Shown here one piece after another: positions 26,701-40,073 of a stretch of 64,000 bases of DNA. A program made the translations under genes and the position numbers. Positions within the stretch are counted from its first letter, which is position 1. Each line of letters opens with the position of its first letter. The stretch spans positions 10,216,975-10,280,974 of the forward strand of contig SSBO01000012.1 in the NCBI GenBank assembly GCA_005281725.1, in the 5' to 3' direction. The DNA comes from Wuchereria bancrofti. Its lineage: Eukaryota; Nematoda; Chromadorea; Rhabditida; Onchocercidae. The notes beneath the pieces were generated by a model, which did no database searches, was not told where the DNA came from, and saw nothing but the letters and a program-made list of their open reading frames with translations.

Positions 26701-29700
26701 TTAATTTTTTTTTGGTTTAATATTTTTCTTTCAATTAATTACTCATTTTTATCACCCATTTATTGTAGTTTATATATTATTTTTATATAATTAATTAGTT
26801 AATATTTTAAAAAAAGACGATAACAAAAATAAAATAATATTATTCAAAAATACAACATATATGTATATTTATACATTTTTATTTATGTTAATAAAAAAAG
26901 GTTTCAAATATTATTAAAATTGATAATAACTTCTTAAAATTGCTAAAAAAATTACTAAAATTGATAATAACTAATTAATACAATTTATATATTGTATCAT
27001 TTCTTGCTTCGTTTTTTTGAATATTTTTGAATACTTTTTTTTTGAATTAAAATAATATGAAATAAATTGCTAAAAATGAATAGCATTTTTTCTGTTTTGT
27101 TTATTTTTATTTCATATTACAGGGAAAAAAATAAATGTGTAATTGTGTTATTTCTAAATAAAAAATTAAAAGAAAATTTTGAAGTTGAATACTTGAAAAA
27201 TTTTAAATAGAATTGGAAAAAAAAGAATTTACTGTTTCAGTGATGTATTCACCAGCTAAACAATGTACACATTTTCCATTATATTTTGGACATTGTAAAC
27301 ATGTTGATGCACCACCTGATTTGTCACCAACATTGGTGACATTAATTCGATAAATAAATGCTCGATCTGTTATGACATCTTCCTTTGTTGAACTTCGTGA
27401 TCTTAAAATTAGAATACAATTAAAAAATTAATTCATACATTTAAATTAATTCATACATGTAATAATAATAACAATAATAATAATAGTAATAGTAATAATA
27501 ATAATAACGACAATAATAACAACAATAACTAACAGTAATAAATAATAATGATGATAATAAATAGTAATAATAGTAATACTAATAGTTATAATAATATTAC
27601 TAATAATGATAATATTACTACATACACTACTACTATAATATCACACAACAATAACTAATAGTAATAAATATATATCACACAACAATAACTAATAGTAATA
27701 AACTATAATATCACTATCATTATTAATTTACAACCATATGAAAATTTATAATTATATAAAACTTGAATTTACAATCATTTAAAATTTAATTCTTATTTAT
27801 TTACTAGACAATAATGATAACAGTAATAGCAATAACAATAATAATAATATAGTAATGATAATGATAATAAGAAAAACAGTAATAACAATAATATAGTAGA
27901 ATATCTAATATAGAAAATTAGAATTTGATTACCTTACAAAAACAAATAAGAATTGTGTTGGATTTGGTGAAATAATTGGATAGGAATATGATTGATAATG
28001 TTGAGTACCACTAAAATCCGTAAGAATACGATAATAAGACTGAGATGGCGCATCCTAAAAAACCAAAAAAAAAAAACAAAAAATAAAGGAAAAAATGAAT
28101 AATTTAAAAGAAGTTTTTTTCTAAATATTTCATAACATACATAAATTAAAATTTAAAGAATTTGTTAAATTAAAAAAGAAAAAAATTTTTTCATTATAAC
28201 AAACTTCAATAAAATATAGCACACAACTATCATCTGCGCATTTCATTTCAAAATCAAATGTAATATGTGCAATTGGATTATGTGATGATGTTAGCTCATT
28301 AAATGCAAGTAATGGATTTGAAAAGCCATCATGAATTTGTAGGCCAAGTTCAAGTGCTATGCCTTTCTCTTGCGTTGATGACGTTTGAATCATACTTCCA
28401 GTTGGTATCCATGCATTATCAATTGTACAACTCATTGAATCACCTTTTAAAACAAAGAAGGGATCAACTAAAAGAGAATAATTTTTTTTTTTTTGATTCA
28501 AAAAAAAGACAAGGAAAATAAAAAGAAAAATTCAAATTTTAAATTTAATTTCCATCTGTTAAGAGGGAATCATTTTTTTATTTAAAAAAAGAAAACAGAA
28601 AGAAAAATTCGAAATTTAAATTTAATTTTCATGTCAATTATTTTATTTTTAATTATTTTTAATCAAATTAAAAAGAAATGAAGTATTTTGTTAATACCTT
28701 CAACAATATATTCACATTTGGTGAACATATTTGGTGGAAGTGTATTCCAGATAATATAATGATAACCATAATTTGGTAATGTATCAATTGGACATCGATG
28801 ACATTCTGTGAATGAAAATGAAAATTAAAAAGAAAAATGTTTTTTTCTTGTTTTATCATTTTCTACTTATTTTTTACATTTTATTTTTTGTTAGTTCATT
28901 TAAACCATGAACTAAAATGATGAATTAAAAATATAATAGTTGATTTGAAATTTATATACAATCAATTTTGGCATTTTTATACACATATCAAAAAGTTAAG
29001 AAGGGTTATTAGGTTCTATAAACAAAATATGTGTGTAAACATAAATATTTAAATGCTTTATTTTTTTTAAAGAAAAAGGAAACTTACTTAACATGTATTA
29101 TGATTAACATCGAAATTTAAATTGATAAATTAAATTTTTAAAAAAAAAAACAAAAACAAAAAGTGAACTAATAAAATGTTGACATTCTAATTAATAAATC
29201 ACATATTCTAGTAATTTTTTTCAAATTTCAAAATTAATTTTTAAAATTACCATTAAAAAATAAAATATAAATAATAAAAAAAACCTTCGCCATGCGAGTA
29301 ATAATTTTTTTGACAAAAGACACATTGACCAGTTGAATTCAAATGCATCCCCGGATTGCACTTCGGACAGGAAATTTCATTACCAGGTGCTGGGATCTGC
29401 ATATATAATTGTTACCCAATGTGATATGTGTTTTTCCTGTATTTTAATTTTAATTACAATAATTGTTTAGTTTTTTAATTTAACTACTACAATGATATAT
29501 TTACTTCATTTTTTCTTCTTATTGATCAAAAAAAAGTGATTTACTAAACAGTTATCAATTAAATTTAAACATTTTTTTAAATTAACCTTAATAGCACCAT
29601 TTAAATCATCACGACAAATATTTGGTTGTACTTTAACAAATATCGTACGTGTTTTACCATTAATACATGGTTTTAGAACAGGATAATAATCATTTAATGA

Positions 29701-32700
29701 ACAAATAGGTCGATTTATGCAAAATGCTGAGCGTGCATCTATAAAAAATATCTTTGAAAAATGACTGATTGATTACTACCATTATTTTTTTTAAAAAGAT
29801 CATTTATTATTTTATTATTATAAAATAAACTTAATTTTTAAATAGCAATTTTAATATTGATCTAAGTTAATTTCAATCATTTTTAGTCTAAAATAACTTA
29901 CGAGAATATTGTGATAATGGACAACGGATACATTGCATAGATCCTGGTGAACTATAATATCCGGCACGACAAAATCGGCATTGTTTAGCACCAATACCGC
30001 TATATGTACCACCGGGACATTTGGTACATTTTCGTACCTGTTGTAAACCTGAAAAAAAACAAAAAAAAAAAGAGAAAAAGGGAAGAAAAAGAGAAAGAAA
30101 AAAAAAGTAATCATTCTAACATTAAGAAATGAGTGAAATTTATTACTTAATTGCTTAAAAAATCTTACAATAATCAAAATTAAAAAATTTTACATTGATC
30201 AATATCGTCTTTAATTAATATCTTAAAATATAAACTGAAAGCTAATACCAAATTATTATGTCATAAATCCTATGAAAGAAAAAGTTCAAATATAATTCTC
30301 GTTTTACATCAAAATAAAAAAAAAAAAAACCGTTAAAATAATTGATTAAAATTAAACGATTTGTTAATAATATCTTCTTAAATTCAAAAATTTCTACTCA
30401 TCAATGAAATTATTAATTGCAAATTATATCAATCTTTTTTTTTTTAATTTTAATCAATATAATATGATAAAACGAAATTACTTGATAATTCATATGATCA
30501 CGTCTTTAAAAAAAAAAGAACAAAAACGAAAAACAAAAATTTCATCCCATACTGCAGAATGAAAAAATAATACTTGATTAAATTAATTAAATAACTATAA
30601 TGAAAAAATGTATAACATATATGTAACATTTTCAACAAAAAACAAATTAATTAATAAATAAATTAATTAATTAAGTACCATAAACATCGATATGTGAGAT
30701 TGTTATCACATCATTGTTATAAAATGCATCCAAACGATAGCTCATTACTGTCCAACTGATAACATTATGACCACTTTTTAATTCAATTCGATCACGATAC
30801 CAATCATTGCCTTCCTCTGAACTACCTTTCTTCTTCAAATTATTTCCCATTAATTGTTTCATTTCATCCCTATAATTTTATATGACAACATTTATAACAT
30901 ATGTTCTATTTTATTTTTAAAATAAATTTAAAAAAATTTTTCATTCAGCATAAATTTTCATATTATTGTAATTGCTGATATAATTAACGACAAAAATATA
31001 AGCAAACATAATTATTTAGTTATTTTTATATTAATTCATAATGCTACACTAAAATTATTTTAGCCTAATTTTTTTTTTTTTCAAAAGAAAAAATAATTAA
31101 ATCGAAAAAAATTTTTTTTTAGAAAAAAAAGTATTTGCACCTGTAGCTTCTACATTTGTCATTTCTTACATTAACATTAAAAATAAGCGCACGATTATTA
31201 CGTGGTAAACGATAAACATATTCCACGTAACCAGGACGTATCAAATCAACGTTATAAGTAAACTTTGATAAACATGGCGAAGGTACGTATATTAATTCTG
31301 CATTTCGTACAATCCAACCTTTCCTGAAATTTTATAATTATCAAAAATATCAGAATAATTTATATCAAGCATTTATTTCACCTTTTATTTATTTTATAAT
31401 TAATCAATTCATTCCATTGTTTAACCTTTTTTTTTTCACTTTTTCAAATAACTGTTAAATGACGAAAATTATTTAAAAAATAACTGTTAAATGATGACCG
31501 TATTGGACAATCTTCTATTGCCTCCATATTTGTATCGATATTTCTCTCCGGTAAAATGTTAACATTTTCCACTTCAAAATTTGGTGGAATTTCATCAAAT
31601 ACATCATAACGAATGCCATCACCCAAACTGTATGTACCTAAAATTATTTCAAATTAAATTAATTTAAAAAAATTGTCAAATTGTTTAATGATTTTTATTT
31701 CTCCATACGATTTTTGCAAAAATTTACAATAAAATTCATGCAAATTCAATGTAACAAATTATTGCTAAAAATTATTAAATTTCAAATAATTATTAATAAG
31801 AAACCTTTTGGACAAAGTTGACATCGCTGTGTGACAATATCCAAATACATTCCAGCACCACATGTAAAGGCTAAAATAATATGTAAACAATATATATTTT
31901 TTGTTTTTTTTTAAGTAATTATGATTAAATTATAGTATTAACTTAAGTGATGATTTAATGAGCTCAAAATATTATGATTAAATGAATTAACTAAAAAAAT
32001 TCCAAATTTTTCAACAATGTAATGAAACAGAATTATTCAAGAAATTACCCAACAAAATCAAATAAAAAAATAGAAATAAAATGAAAACAAACAGCAATTC
32101 ACTCCTCGTATCGGTAATGGTACTTCATCATTACATTCCAAATTATTCATTTTAGGTACCGCAACACGCCATCGCTCTCCATTATTATCACATTCCGTAT
32201 ATTCATATTGAAAATCATCCGGAATACATTTCCTACCAAAGGTGTAAAATAATTGTATCCACCAAATAATCAATAATATAGTACCTTAAAATAATTATTA
32301 ATAATATAATGATCAATAATACAATACCTTAAAATAATTATTAAATTATCATTTCTTCTTTTTCTCTTTTTTTCAAAATAACAATAAAATTAATGATATT
32401 ATCATGTAATATAGTACCAGAATTCATCATTTAGAATATTTGATAATCAAAATATGGTAAATAAGCCATTCCAATAATGAGAATAAAAATGCTCGATATC
32501 CATGAATTATATTTAGCCTGATTAATGTAATCGTTGATTAACAAAATAACATTTAAAATGATAATTCTTTTTCTTTAACTTGGTGATTAATTTCTTCCCA
32601 TTTTTTTTCTTTTTTTTAAAAAACAACAGCAAAAAAATTTATCGATAAAGGTAAAAATATTATGGGAAATTTAATTGAACAAACCTAGTTCAATATACAC

Positions 32701-35700
32701 ATATAACAATAACAATGAATGATAATAATAACCATGAAAATAACAATAATAAAGCAACGAAAATGTTAATAATAACGAAGAGATAGTTAATAATAATAAT
32801 AATAGTAATAATAATAATAATATTAATAATAATAATAATGATGATAATAATAATAACAATAATAATAATGACAATAATAATAATAACAATAATAATAATT
32901 AATAATTAATAATATGCTAATAACAAGCAAAGAAATATCTCGGAGAAAAAAGATGAACAAAAGATAGAAGAAATGAATAATAAATTAGTTCATAATATCA
33001 TATTTAAATGAAATGTGTAAGAAAAAAAACTGTATATTTTATGGATATTTTACACAAACAATTCATTATAATAGTCCTATAATACTAATTAAAACAATTT
33101 GCTGTTAATTATTTTTGAATTATTATAATCAAACAAGAAATTTTCTTTTTTTTTCTCATTTATTTGTTTAACTAAAATTCCAATTTTATTAAGCTAACAA
33201 TCTTTCATCTAACAATGTAATTTAAAAAATAAGATTGACACTTACTGCTATGCAGGAATTTGTCAAGAATGTGCGAAGTCGCAAGATTTCTTCAATTATA
33301 TCATTTATTTTAATAGTTTTTAATTGAATGAAATAAGATGAAATGAACTTAGGTGAAATGAAATGTAATGAAAATATTCCTTTGTGATAATAAGTATTAT
33401 AAAAATTGATATTATAACATAATTAGTATAAGAAAATTTTCACACCTTAATGTTCATATTAAATAAAAATGAGAGAGGGAGAAAGAGAAAGGGAGATGAG
33501 AAAAAAGGAGAGCGGAAAAAAGTGAAAAATCGATATTTTTCATGAATAAAACAAGCTAATAAAAATAGAAAAAAAGTAAAAAAAAGAAAAATGAAAGGAA
33601 AGAAAAAAGTGAAAGATGAATGGAGTAGGAATTAACAAGTAAATTATAATGAAAGTATGTATACGAGCGACCTGAAAATGGAAATTGATTAGTGGCATAT
33701 GGAGCATTTTAACGGTAGAATATGGCCAATCAATTTAAAGTCTAGGCCAAGAGTTCAGCAACTTTCATTCTTTACTCTTTATTTTACTTTTTCTCCTTGC
33801 TTTTTCCTCCTTTTATCCTCATTCCCTACCTTAGCATGTTTATTTACTATAATTTTAGCTTTAATTTTTACTTTTTTTTCTCCCAACCTTTATTATCTTC
33901 ATTTTTTCACACCAAAACGAAATTTTTTCTTCTCTCTCTCCCTCTCCCTCTCTCTTTCATTTTTTCTTTCTCTCTTTTGGTGATAAAATTTTTAGAAACA
34001 CAAAAGTTTGAAAATGAAAAGGATTTCAATTAATCTACAATCATATATTTTATCAGTATATCATTAACACAAATTATAAATGCTCGCATTTTAATTAAAG
34101 TTTTTATGACAAAAAAGAAGTCAATAAATATATTTAATTTTAGATGATAATGGATTGAAATAATTTGCAATTAACAATACAATAATGAATAAATAAGTGC
34201 ATTTTCTCACCATTTGACAATTGCTAAAAGAAAAATGGTAATAGATAAAATATGATAAAAGTTGAACAGCACTAAATTTTCATCAATTTTGCTTACTATC
34301 TTTAAGGGTGAAAATTTATACTTTTTGTCTTTTTCAACTTTTAAAATAATTTCGTTACCTTTCAAAATATTTTTAAAATAATTTGAAAAAAAAATAAATC
34401 AGGTAGAAATACATTCGCCTGGATTGAGAATTGAATAAATGAAATGAAATTACACAGGATGAAATTGCACTTCATATGTTAGTAATAAAATTTATATTGG
34501 TTTAAACTTAAATAAAAATCCTAAACTATTTAAAACGGGTTTCAAGTCAGTAATAATTAAATGTTTAATGACTGACTGCTGAATTTAATGATGTGATAAA
34601 TACTCTATAAGTTTCAATTCTCGATTTAAAAAATTTAAGCTGTATTCGGTCTTTATGTTCAGAATTTCAGGTTATATTCGAGATCGGAATTGATTTTGAT
34701 CATCACATTAATTTGAGACAGCTTATGAATATATGAATATATAAATTTTTTGGGTGAAAAAAAAAGTGAAATAAAATTTCATAATTTTAACTGCTTTATT
34801 GTAATATTAAATTGTAGCAATGACTATAATTTTCGAGAAGATATTATTACAGTACAAACTAAATCAAATCACATCTATGAATGAAATTTTTAATTTTAAG
34901 TGCAATTTTCGAAATAAACTCCAGTCGAATTTTTGAATTTAAGTGCAATTTTTGAAATAAATTTTAGTCAAATTTTTGGATTTAAGTGCAATTTTTTTTC
35001 GTTGCATGATAGGAGAAAAAAATGACAACTTTAAATTATAAATTACAAGTAAAATTCTTTTCGATGAATGGATGATAAAATTTGATTTTGGTAATACAGA
35101 AAATTAACTTGTTTTTTTTAACTTTTATTTCAATCGTCTATTGCTCAATTCGCGAATTAATGGATATATGAAATGGAAAAAGTTTAAAACTCAAGATTCC
35201 ATCATAAATTAATCATTTCTATGGAGACATTTTTTAATGAATTACACAACTACATGAATTTTCCTTGGAATGTATTCGTTAAATTCTAATTTACTATAAT
35301 AAAAGGATAAATAACGAATCAGTTACGCCAAATTATTAACGTTATTCACGTAAATCTACGTGTTGTTAATAGAAAAGAAGAAAGAAAACAAAATTGAAAG
35401 TGGCAAATGTACAGCAAATGAATCGAAGTTACGAATGCAAAAATGTTTGAAAATGAGACAAGCATTGCTGCTGTGAATAATAAGCATTAAAGTCAATTAT
35501 TTCAGCTAGGCTCTTTGGGCTACATCCTTTGCCATTTATTTTACTTTATTTTTTTAGCAATTTTACATCAGATACTGCAACTTATCGATTTCAAAGATTA
35601 ATCAATTGTAGAATAAATAAGCTAACTCACTTCATGACAGCTAAGCCCAGTGTCTAGCAATTAGACATTTTATTTTAAATATTAATAGTACTGCAAAAAT

Positions 35701-37338
35701 TTTAATATGAAAATTAAGCATGAGATATGCTACCAAATCGTATCACTATCATTTGGGATTAATATGTATCAATCACATTTTACAACAATTTAACTTTCAG
35801 TCAAATATTATTTTACAAATACACACACATTATACTAATCATTTTTTGTGCACACACTGATAAGGATAAAAAAAAATGATAATTTAAAATTTGTTTCATT
35901 TATCGGTTTCATGTGTTATTATTAAAATAATCAATAAAAGAAAAAAAATTTTTTTCCCCTAATATTTTTGCAAATTAAACAAAAGATTTCTGAGAAATTC
36001 TGCACAACTCATTAATTTCATTGAAATAATTGCTACAGGTGAACAAAATAATTTGTATTTTACGATGAACTATAAGAAATTTCAAAATTTGCGATAAATT
36101 TAAAATAAAAAAAAAAACAATAATTTAGGAGTAGAAATTTATCCAAAATATGAAAACTTGATATTATCGTGAAAAAAAAAGAATCATATCAAGATTATAA
36201 AATATAAACAAAGTCAATTATTTCAGCTAGGCTATACATATTAAAACAAAGGTATAACATATTATTTTACTTATGAATGTAACACATATCTTGATATAAT
36301 TGTCAGCGATATCAGCGATTATCTGAAAAAGAAATCTTTTTTTTAATTTTAATTCAATTCTAATTAAACTATAAAAATTTGAATTAGAACTTCAACAAAA
36401 AATTTAAATGAAAAGAATCCCCAAAAATAATAAGTCACTAATTAATTTTATGAATTTGAAAGAAAAAAAGAAGTAAATTACTAAATAACAATTTAACAGG
36501 AAAAAATAAGTTAATATTAATGAAAAAATGCATTAATAAAACAAATTATTTCTGTAATTATTTGTTGTTTCTCTTTTTTTTCTTTTTTTGTTTTGTTTTC
36601 TCGTTGCTTATATATTCTAAATTTCTGAAAATATTTAGATTTATTTTCACTTAATTTATACATTGTTAAAACTGATGATGTAAAATGATGGAAGGAATAT
36701 AAATTTTACCTGAATTAAGCGTTAAATGATCACCTTTTCGAATATTGATAACACTATCTTTCTCACTTATCATATCATCTGTTCGTAATGACAAAAGTTT
36801 TCCAAGTTTATGATCATCATGATTAATCTCTAATGGTGTTTCATCAACATCATGATTATGCATATGCCGCCGTAACATATATACTTCAGAAATCTTAAAT
36901 TTTTTTCAATAATATTTATTGCAACCAAGAAAAGACTGAAAAAAAAAGAATGTTACAAAATAAAAAAACAAACAAAAAAACTGAACAAAAAACAAAAAAT
37001 CTATTTCCTCTTTTTTTTTATTTCATGCATCTGTCAGCATAAAAGCAAACGCAAAAAGAATGTAAAATGATAAATGTTAAGAAAAAAATAATAATCATAA
37101 GAATGGATTCATTTAAATTTAGCAAATGAATTTGTAAAGTATATATATTTTTCCCCTCAAAAAATATTAATTGAATACTTAAATAAATAATTAGATAAAT
37201 AAATATAATTACTGATTACTCAAACACGTAATTTAATTCGCAAATTAAAATTTTTACAAAATAAATGAAAATTAAATAACTTACTGATATACAACAAATG
37301 ACAATAATTATTAAATGAATGTTGGTGCAATATCGCAT
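23738..37338 (-). CDS. ELAPOR1: ELAPOR1/2 (KIAA1324/KIAA1324L) homologue, single-pass membrane receptor-like protein
   Basis: Exons in transcript order: 37338-37285, 36896-36710, 32284-32093, 31870-31805, 31637-31485, 31318-31141, 30869-30679, 30048-29902, 29738-29587, 29396-29285, 28805-28698, 28443-28205, 28054-27933, 27401-27233, 26671-26472, 26053-25888, 25600-25491, 25208-25132, 25025-24886, 24666-24503, 24403-24254, 24093-23976, 23875-23738. The total is 3333 nt, 1,110 residues, frame closed. Family landmarks in order: QYEYTECDNNGERWRVAVP, SFTCGAGMYLD, GTYSLGDGIRYD, cysteine-rich receptor-like modules (CPGGTYSGIGAKQC, CNPGMHLNSTGQC), the mannose-6-phosphate-receptor-like region ending CPDGTCDGC, a transmembrane helix (LLILGIILTVIILCIIII), LEYKYMKLVE, SCGVEDDD and a C-terminal PFVPLEQAD. 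Human ELAPORs (about 1,013-1,029 residues) act in endosome/lysosome and trans-Golgi trafficking and autophagy. The acceptor at 31318 (GGAAAG|GT) was chosen for phase; the first two exons are less certain. Confidence 0.9.
27460..27900. repeat. AAT-rich low-complexity DNA in an ELAPOR intron
   Basis: Interrupted AAT/AGT/AAC triplets fill most of the intron between the exons at 27401 and 27933. They include a short tandem duplication of CACACAACAATAACTAATAG near 27640-27700. Confidence 0.8.
32285..36709. other. Large 5' intron of the ELAPOR gene
   Basis: A 4.4-kb stretch with no confident exon. It holds an AAT array (about 32700-32900), a polypurine/polypyrimidine run near 33470-33600 and 33920-33970, a 43-bp tandem repeat at 34893-34998 and two distant copies of a 23-bp element (35490 and 36211). 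A short open stretch on the minus strand at about 33248-33300 ends in a good donor (GCA|GTAAGT), but its phase does not fit the flanking exons. Confidence 0.55.
34893..34998. repeat. 43-bp tandem repeat, about 2.5 copies
   Basis: The element TTTAAGTGCAATTTT recurs at 34898, 34941 and 34984 (counting from AAGTGC), a constant 43-bp period, with a GTCGAATTTTT / GTCAAATTTTT spacer. Confidence 0.8.
36710..37338 (-). CDS. 5' exons assigned to the ELAPOR gene (or a separate small secreted protein)
   Basis: Exon 1 (37338-37285) encodes MRYCTNIHLIIIVICCIS, a signal-peptide-like start with a perfect GTAAGT donor. Exon 2 (36896-36710) encodes a His/Asp-rich hydrophilic segment (HMHNHDVDETPLEINHDDHK...). 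Exon 2 ends in phase 1, and the conserved ELAPOR exon at 32284 begins with two bases, so the join is in frame. The next exon opens with a second hydrophobic stretch (ILLIIWWIQLFYTF) just before the conserved ectodomain, where vertebrate ELAPORs have their signal peptide. Alternatively exon 2 reads through its donor to a stop (SGKIYIPSIILHHQF*), giving an independent small secreted protein. Confidence 0.45.
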
Positions 37339-40073
37339 TGCGGCAGTTTTTTCCCAAATGTTACGTGTAAACGTTCCCCTGCAAAACACACCAATTTATT
37401 TAACTCAAAACGGACAATATACACATACATGCAGACAAAGACATACACACACACGCATACGCGCACGCACGCGGAAACGCAAACACAAAATATACACGAA
37501 TGCAAGCACGCGAGCATACATAATTTTGATGGACGCCCATAGATAATGATCAAAAGAATCAGCACAATTACGAATGTTTCATCTTTTAGTTGAACGAAAT
37601 ATTTATTTCTACAATTTATTGATTAACCAATTAACCAATAAATTAATTGATCAATTAATTAATTTATTGATTAATCAAGTAATCAATAATTTAATTAATT
37701 GATTAATTAATCAATTGAAGTATAAAAAACATTTCAACTTTTTGATGTATGTTTTATTTCTTTTTTTCTCTCTTTTTTTTGCTTATTTTTTTTCCTTTCA
37801 AAAATGAATTATTATATTGTCACATATATATTTTTCACTCATTATGATATTAGTATATGTATAAAAATAGATAAAAGAAAAATATTTTTTTTTGATTTAA
37901 AATTTAGAAAGGTGTTTTTTTTAAACAATAAAATAAAATGAAAGAACAAAAAAAAAGAAAAAGAAGAGAAAATAAAAGAAATTGAAAAATTCTTACAGCA
38001 GTAAGAGCAAAATGTGTTATACATATTATATTGCTTCTTTGAATGTCCTTTTTATTTCTCAAACAAGTTCCTTTCCTTCTTTTCCCTCCTAATGAATTTC
38101 ATATATTATGTTCATTTCTCAAATTGTCCCTTGACCTCTTCTTTTTATCTTCTTTGTCATCTTTTCAACTTCACTCTCCCATAAAAATAATGAGGAAGAA
38201 AGAAGGGAGAGAGAGAGTAAGTGAAAAAAATAGATGAAAGAAAAGAGAATTGTATTAATTAATCGATATAAAGTAAAAATTAAATAATTCTAATAAAAAA
38301 ATTATTGTTTTTTTCTCTCCTCCCTCTCTCCTCTTAATATTTCCTAAATGATTAACTTAAAGATAAATGATAATAACTGCTCTTTTTTCTTGTTATAGTT
38401 AATTTAATATTTACCAAAAATTTAATTTTTCAATTTTAATAATTGTTTAATTCGTAATTTTAACAAAACTTAGAAATTTTGCTATATCCTAAATGGTGAA
38501 ATAGTGATAGACATTTGATGTATCATTTTGTTTCATATTTTAAAAATCAAAATCTGAAATAAATTTTGATATTTGAAATTGCTCATTTAGCAAACTGACA
38601 AGTTAATCATAATGATTTATTGTTTTAAAAAAAATGGGAAAAAAGAAAAGAAAAATCATTAAGTCGTTGACAAGTTTGAAATTTTTAATTCCACAAATAT
38701 ACCATTCGATTATTTTTTGTGAATAGCATAATGAGCAAAAAAAAAAAACAAAAACAATTACTCTGAAATTATTCTAAAAAAGAAAATACCGTCATAGAAT
38801 TCCTTATCATTTAATCAAATCAATAATCACTAAGATTGTTTATGAATGATCCGAATCATATATTGTTGGTTCATAATACTAAAAATATATCATTGATTTT
38901 TTCTTCTTTTTTTAGATAAATTTTTACATAATTTTGATTCAGTTAGTTTTTCCCATTACTTCTATATATTTTTCCTATCCCTCTCTTTTTTAATTACAGT
39001 AATATGTGATTGCTTAATTACAGTAAAATGACATAAATGTTATTTTAATTTTAATAGAAGCAAAATAACACAAATTTTTTCTATAAATTTTAATAATGAT
39101 AAAAAAATAATTTATATATTCATGACAATTCCGCCTAATATAATATTAAAATACATATATAAATAAGACCAACCATTCATTTTTGCACATGGTTACAACA
39201 ACTATGCGTTCATATATATATTACATTTCATGTTAACTCATCCCTCTAATTACAACATTTTTTGAACTAATAAAATAAAATTTGAAAAAAAGAAGTGGGA
39301 CAGAAAGAAAGAGAAGAAGAGGAAGACAGAGAATGGGAGAAGATTGAAAAAAAAACGTATAAAATTCATCCATACATACACTATTGATTTAATGGAAATG
39401 AAAATAAGAAAAAAAAAAGAAAAAAAGCATTACCTTTCTTCCAATATAACACAAGAAAAGTGATTTTAAATTAAAAAAAAAATCAACAAGGGTATATAAT
39501 CTAATGCATATGTATATGTGTAAATAATCATACGTATCTATGCGTATACGTGTTACATACTTACGTTATAGTGATATACGTACACACATGTATTTCTATA
39601 ATTACATCAATGTGTAATTGTTATTTTATGTTAACATAATTTTTCGCTTGTTGTTCTGTAACTGTATTCTATTAATATATCAATTTAAAAAAGAAAAATT
39701 GGTTTTTAGATTTTCGAAATTTTTTTTTTTGGTTTACTGAACGATTCTTATACTCTAAAATGTTACATTTTCTAATTTTTAAAAATTTTAACATTTTCAA
39801 TTTATTATATTAAAATATATGCATTGGTATAAAATACTCTCAAGAAACTTTTTTTTCTTTTACTTCTTCCTTCTTTCCACTTTTTTTTCAATTTTATCAT
39901 TATTATTAGCAATGTAGAATGATTTATACAGCGTATAAATTGTATAAATTAAATTATTTAATTTAAAAAAAATGAAAACTGAAATAATGATGCAAAAAAA
40001 ATTAAATAAAAGAAATTAACAAATTATTTGTTATAGATTGATTGTATGTTGAAAATAATTTTTTTAACAGAGA
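37339..40073. promoter_or_regulatory. Divergent upstream region between the ELAPOR and ENPP genes
   Basis: The two genes are head to head with 2.7 kb between start codons, so promoters for both should lie here. There is no recognisable core-promoter motif to call. The stretch contains an alternating CA/CG-rich run (about 37420-37515), ATTAATTGATT-rich DNA with a perfect 20-bp palindrome (37641-37660), polypurine runs and an alternating TACGTATACG-type stretch near 39520-39595. Confidence 0.4.

Noticed and set aside
28303..28521. Plus-strand 72-residue ORF
   Set aside because: Antisense of an ELAPOR exon (28443-28205).
33248..33300. Minus-strand open stretch ending in a strong donor (GCA|GTAAGT)
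   Set aside because: Possible extra ELAPOR exon, but its phase does not fit the preceding or following exon and the gene closes in frame without it.
37311..37565. ORFs on both strands rich in Cys/Val or His/Thr
   Set aside because: Produced by the ACACAC/GCACGC alternating repeat next to the ELAPOR first exon.
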